18,565 nt of DNA from an uncultured Mesorhizobium sp. Its GTDB lineage: Bacteria; Pseudomonadota; Alphaproteobacteria; Rhizobiales; Rhizobiaceae. The DNA is taken from NCBI GenBank assembly GCA_937958475.1, contig CALFXR010000230.1, positions 1 through 18,565 on the forward strand, written 5' to 3'. The position numbers and the translations under genes were made by a program. Numbering within the stretch: position 1 is the first letter of the stretch; each line of letters opens with the position of its first letter. The notes under the pieces are model-generated. The model was given only the letters and a program-made list of their open reading frames with translations, had not been told where the DNA came from and made no database searches. Positions 17,483 through 18,565 of this stretch are shown piece by piece.

Positions 17483-17845
17483 ATGATATTCCCGCACGAG
17501 AAAATTGGGAGATTTTTACACAGTATCAGAATGAAGAGGTTCGACGACGCTCTTGCTAGTGAAGTCGTTAATGAAATCAAATTGTGGGATGGCGACGGTA
17601 CAAATAGTGATGTATTAGCTATATTTGATATAATTTCTGTACCCCATCGAATACATTCCCAGAGCTGGAGATACATATTTGAATTGAGTGAAGAGTCTGA
17701 CTTTGACGATTTAAAATTTGATATTTTCAAGATTCATCATGTATCCAACGTCATATACGAAATACTACTAAGAAAAATAAAGTCAGAAGATGCTTCTTCT
17801 ATAGTATTCGATCCAAGCGCAAGATATAAGCGGTCTGCTTTCTAA
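17483..17845 (+). CDS. Putative orphan immunity protein of an RHS tip cassette
   Basis: This 120-residue soluble protein is AT-rich, with no signal peptide or membrane segment. It starts MIFPHEKIGRFLHSIRMKRFDDALASEVVNE and contains DVLAIFDIISVPHRIHSQSWRYIFE, followed by FDDLKFDIFKIHHVSNVIYEI. The ribosome site AGGAG lies 7 bases before ATG 17483. I do not recognise the family. Its position immediately after an RHS core end, its size and its composition argue for an immunity gene whose toxin has been deleted. It resembles the SUKH gene in context but has no visible SUKH signature. The function is inference from context. Confidence 0.6.
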   Translation: MIFPHEKIGRFLHSIRMKRFDDALASEVVNEIKLWDGDGTNSDVLAIFDIISVPHRIHSQSWRYIFELSEESDFDDLKFDIFKIHHVSNVIYEILLRKIKSEDASSIVFDPSARYKRSAF

Positions 17846-17849
17846 GCGC

Positions 17850-17920
17850 AACGATTCGAAGAGGCACGCCGCCCAGCCGCCGCCGGCTGACCTGCATCGT
17901 CGGACGCGGTTTCATCGAGG
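17850..17920 (+). pseudogene. Possible decayed RHS YD-repeat relic
   Basis: The segment around CGCCGGCTGACCTGCATCGT resembles the RHS core at about 16895-16918, which reads CGCTGGCTGACGCGCATCGT, and it also shares an upstream TTCGAA. There are short mismatched patches between. The GC-rich composition returns here after the AT-rich immunity gene. The match is short and found by eye, so this is a tentative relic only. Confidence 0.35.
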
Positions 17921-17938
17921 CGCATCATTTCGATTGAC

Positions 17939-18424
17939 TGTCCAGAGAGGGTAATCGGCTGACAGTTGCGCTGTGAGCGGGCGGTGTCAGGCGGCTTTTC
18001 TGGTTGGGTTGTTGTCCTCATTGTTTCTGGTGGTTTCGGGCAGGCCGTCGACGAAGGCCTTTGCGGGTGTTCGGCCGTTCATGTTGCGGCCCTGGTGGGG
18101 GCGGCACTGATTGCAGCCGACGAGGACGTCGTAGAGAGCGGCCTGCATCTCGGCGATCGCGTATGAGGCCGACGGGCAGACCCGGCGCATCGACGACGGC
18201 AGTGGCAACACCACCGGCGACGGCGTACGGTGGAAACGCTCGACGATGCCGTTGGATTGCGGCCGCTTGACGCGCGTCGTGCGGTGCTCGATCTCCTCCC
18301 GTTGCAGGAAGAGTCCGTAGGGGTGCTGGTCGGGCCGGCCGCAGAACTCGCGTCCGTAGTCGGAGAGCGCCGCCTCGATCCTTGCCTCGTGCGCCTCGAA
18401 GGTCGGTATGACGTCGCCGTTCAT
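17939..18424 (-). mobile_element. IS481-type element remnant B, with embedded RHS pieces
   Basis: The left terminus TGTCCAGAGAGGGTAATCGG matches the end of remnant A. Transposase sequence on the minus strand runs from about 18424 to the stop at 17987. Between about 18166 and 18231 the transposase is replaced by RHS sequence reading on the plus strand: ADGQTRRIDD followed by GSGNTTGDGVR. The 5' part of the element, with the helix-turn-helix and the first catalytic Asp, is missing, and no right-hand inverted repeat was found before the methyltransferase gene. Confidence 0.75.
17987..18424 (-). pseudogene. IS481-family transposase, truncated and mosaic
   Basis: The 145-codon frame opens at the truncated 5' side with VIPTFEAHEARIEAALSDYGREFCGRPDQHPYG, which includes the second catalytic Asp of the DDE integrase core. 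It then reads EEIEHRTTRVKRPQSNGIVERFHRT, with the catalytic Glu in VERFH. The next expected segment (normally LLDEHF to WFETIEEMQ) is replaced by out-of-family residues encoded antisense to RHS DNA. Family sequence resumes at IAEMQAALYDVLVGCNQCRPHQGRNMNGRTPAKAFVDGLP and ends at 17987. With the first Asp, the DNA-binding domain and an internal block lost, it cannot be an active transposase. Confidence 0.8.
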
Positions 18425-18482
18425 CCGAGGCCTTTGCCCCTGCGTGCGCCCGATCGTCCGCGCCGCGAACGACGGCGTCGGC

Positions 18483-18565
18483 TCAGCCCTTGCGGCCGAG
18501 ATGCGAGCGCGCCGCGTAGAGCGCGATGGCCGCGGCGTTGGAGACGTTGAGCGAGCGGATCGGGC
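18483..18565 (-). CDS. SpoU/TrmH-family RNA 2'-O-methyltransferase, C-terminal end (partial)
   Basis: Only the last 26 codons are in the window: PIRSLNVSNAAAIALYAARSHLGRKG and a stop. SLNVSNAAAIALY is motif 3 of the SPOUT methyltransferases, which forms part of the knotted SAM site at the C-terminus of RlmB/TrmH/TrmL enzymes. It is closest in feel to alphaproteobacterial RlmB, which methylates G2251 of 23S rRNA, but 26 residues cannot separate the subfamilies. The gene continues beyond the right edge. Its intact end marks the right limit of the IS/RHS debris. Confidence 0.75.
   Translation of the reverse strand, partial: PIRSLNVSNAAAIALYAARSHLGRKG

Overview
The window is GC-rich DNA from an alphaproteobacterium, most likely a member of the Rhizobiales/Hyphomicrobiales (Mesorhizobium- or Phyllobacterium-like). 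The evidence is a roughly 1280-residue cobalamin-dependent class II ribonucleotide reductase, a type-2 lumazine synthase (RibH2) under an FMN riboswitch, and rhizobial-type intergenic palindromes at the left edge. The genus is inference.

From the left edge to about 14.98 kb the window is ordinary chromosome. In order it holds: tandem palindromic repeats and a terminator; nrdJ (minus) with a long leader, a promoter and a pair of NrdR boxes; a PiT phosphate transporter (minus); a Nudix hydrolase (minus); gpt (minus); ribH2 (minus) with its RFN element; a tandem universal stress protein (minus) with a strong terminator; a CinA/MoaB-like molybdopterin-binding protein (minus) with a terminator; a divergent membrane-anchored alpha/beta hydrolase (plus); tRNA-Leu(UAA) (plus); a CSS-EAL c-di-GMP phosphodiesterase (minus); a tiny GTG-started membrane protein (plus); a secreted small protein (plus); and hydroxypyruvate isomerase hyi (plus).

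From about 15.0 to 18.4 kb the character changes. This stretch is a degraded, partly AT-rich reservoir of RHS (YD-repeat) polymorphic-toxin parts and IS481-type transposase remnants. It contains (i) the C-terminal end of an RHS core, a frameshifted toxin tip and an overlapping SUKH/SMI1-KNR4 immunity gene; (ii) an IS481-like end fused to the upstream part of an RHS core; (iii) that core running almost directly into an orphan immunity-like gene whose toxin is gone; and (iv) a second IS481-like remnant with short RHS pieces embedded in it. The two core pieces share a 21-bp seam. In the order piece 2 then piece 1 they would rebuild a continuous core, so the locus looks like shuffled tip cassettes from one RHS system. 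No N-terminal RHS or secretion gene is in the window.

The right edge returns to normal coding sequence with the C-terminus of a SpoU/TrmH-family RNA methyltransferase (minus).

The housekeeping genes cover deoxynucleotide synthesis, phosphate uptake, purine salvage, riboflavin synthesis and glyoxylate metabolism, mostly as single-gene units. The regulation that can be read directly is NrdR on nrdJ, FMN on ribH2, and translational coupling of toxin to immunity.
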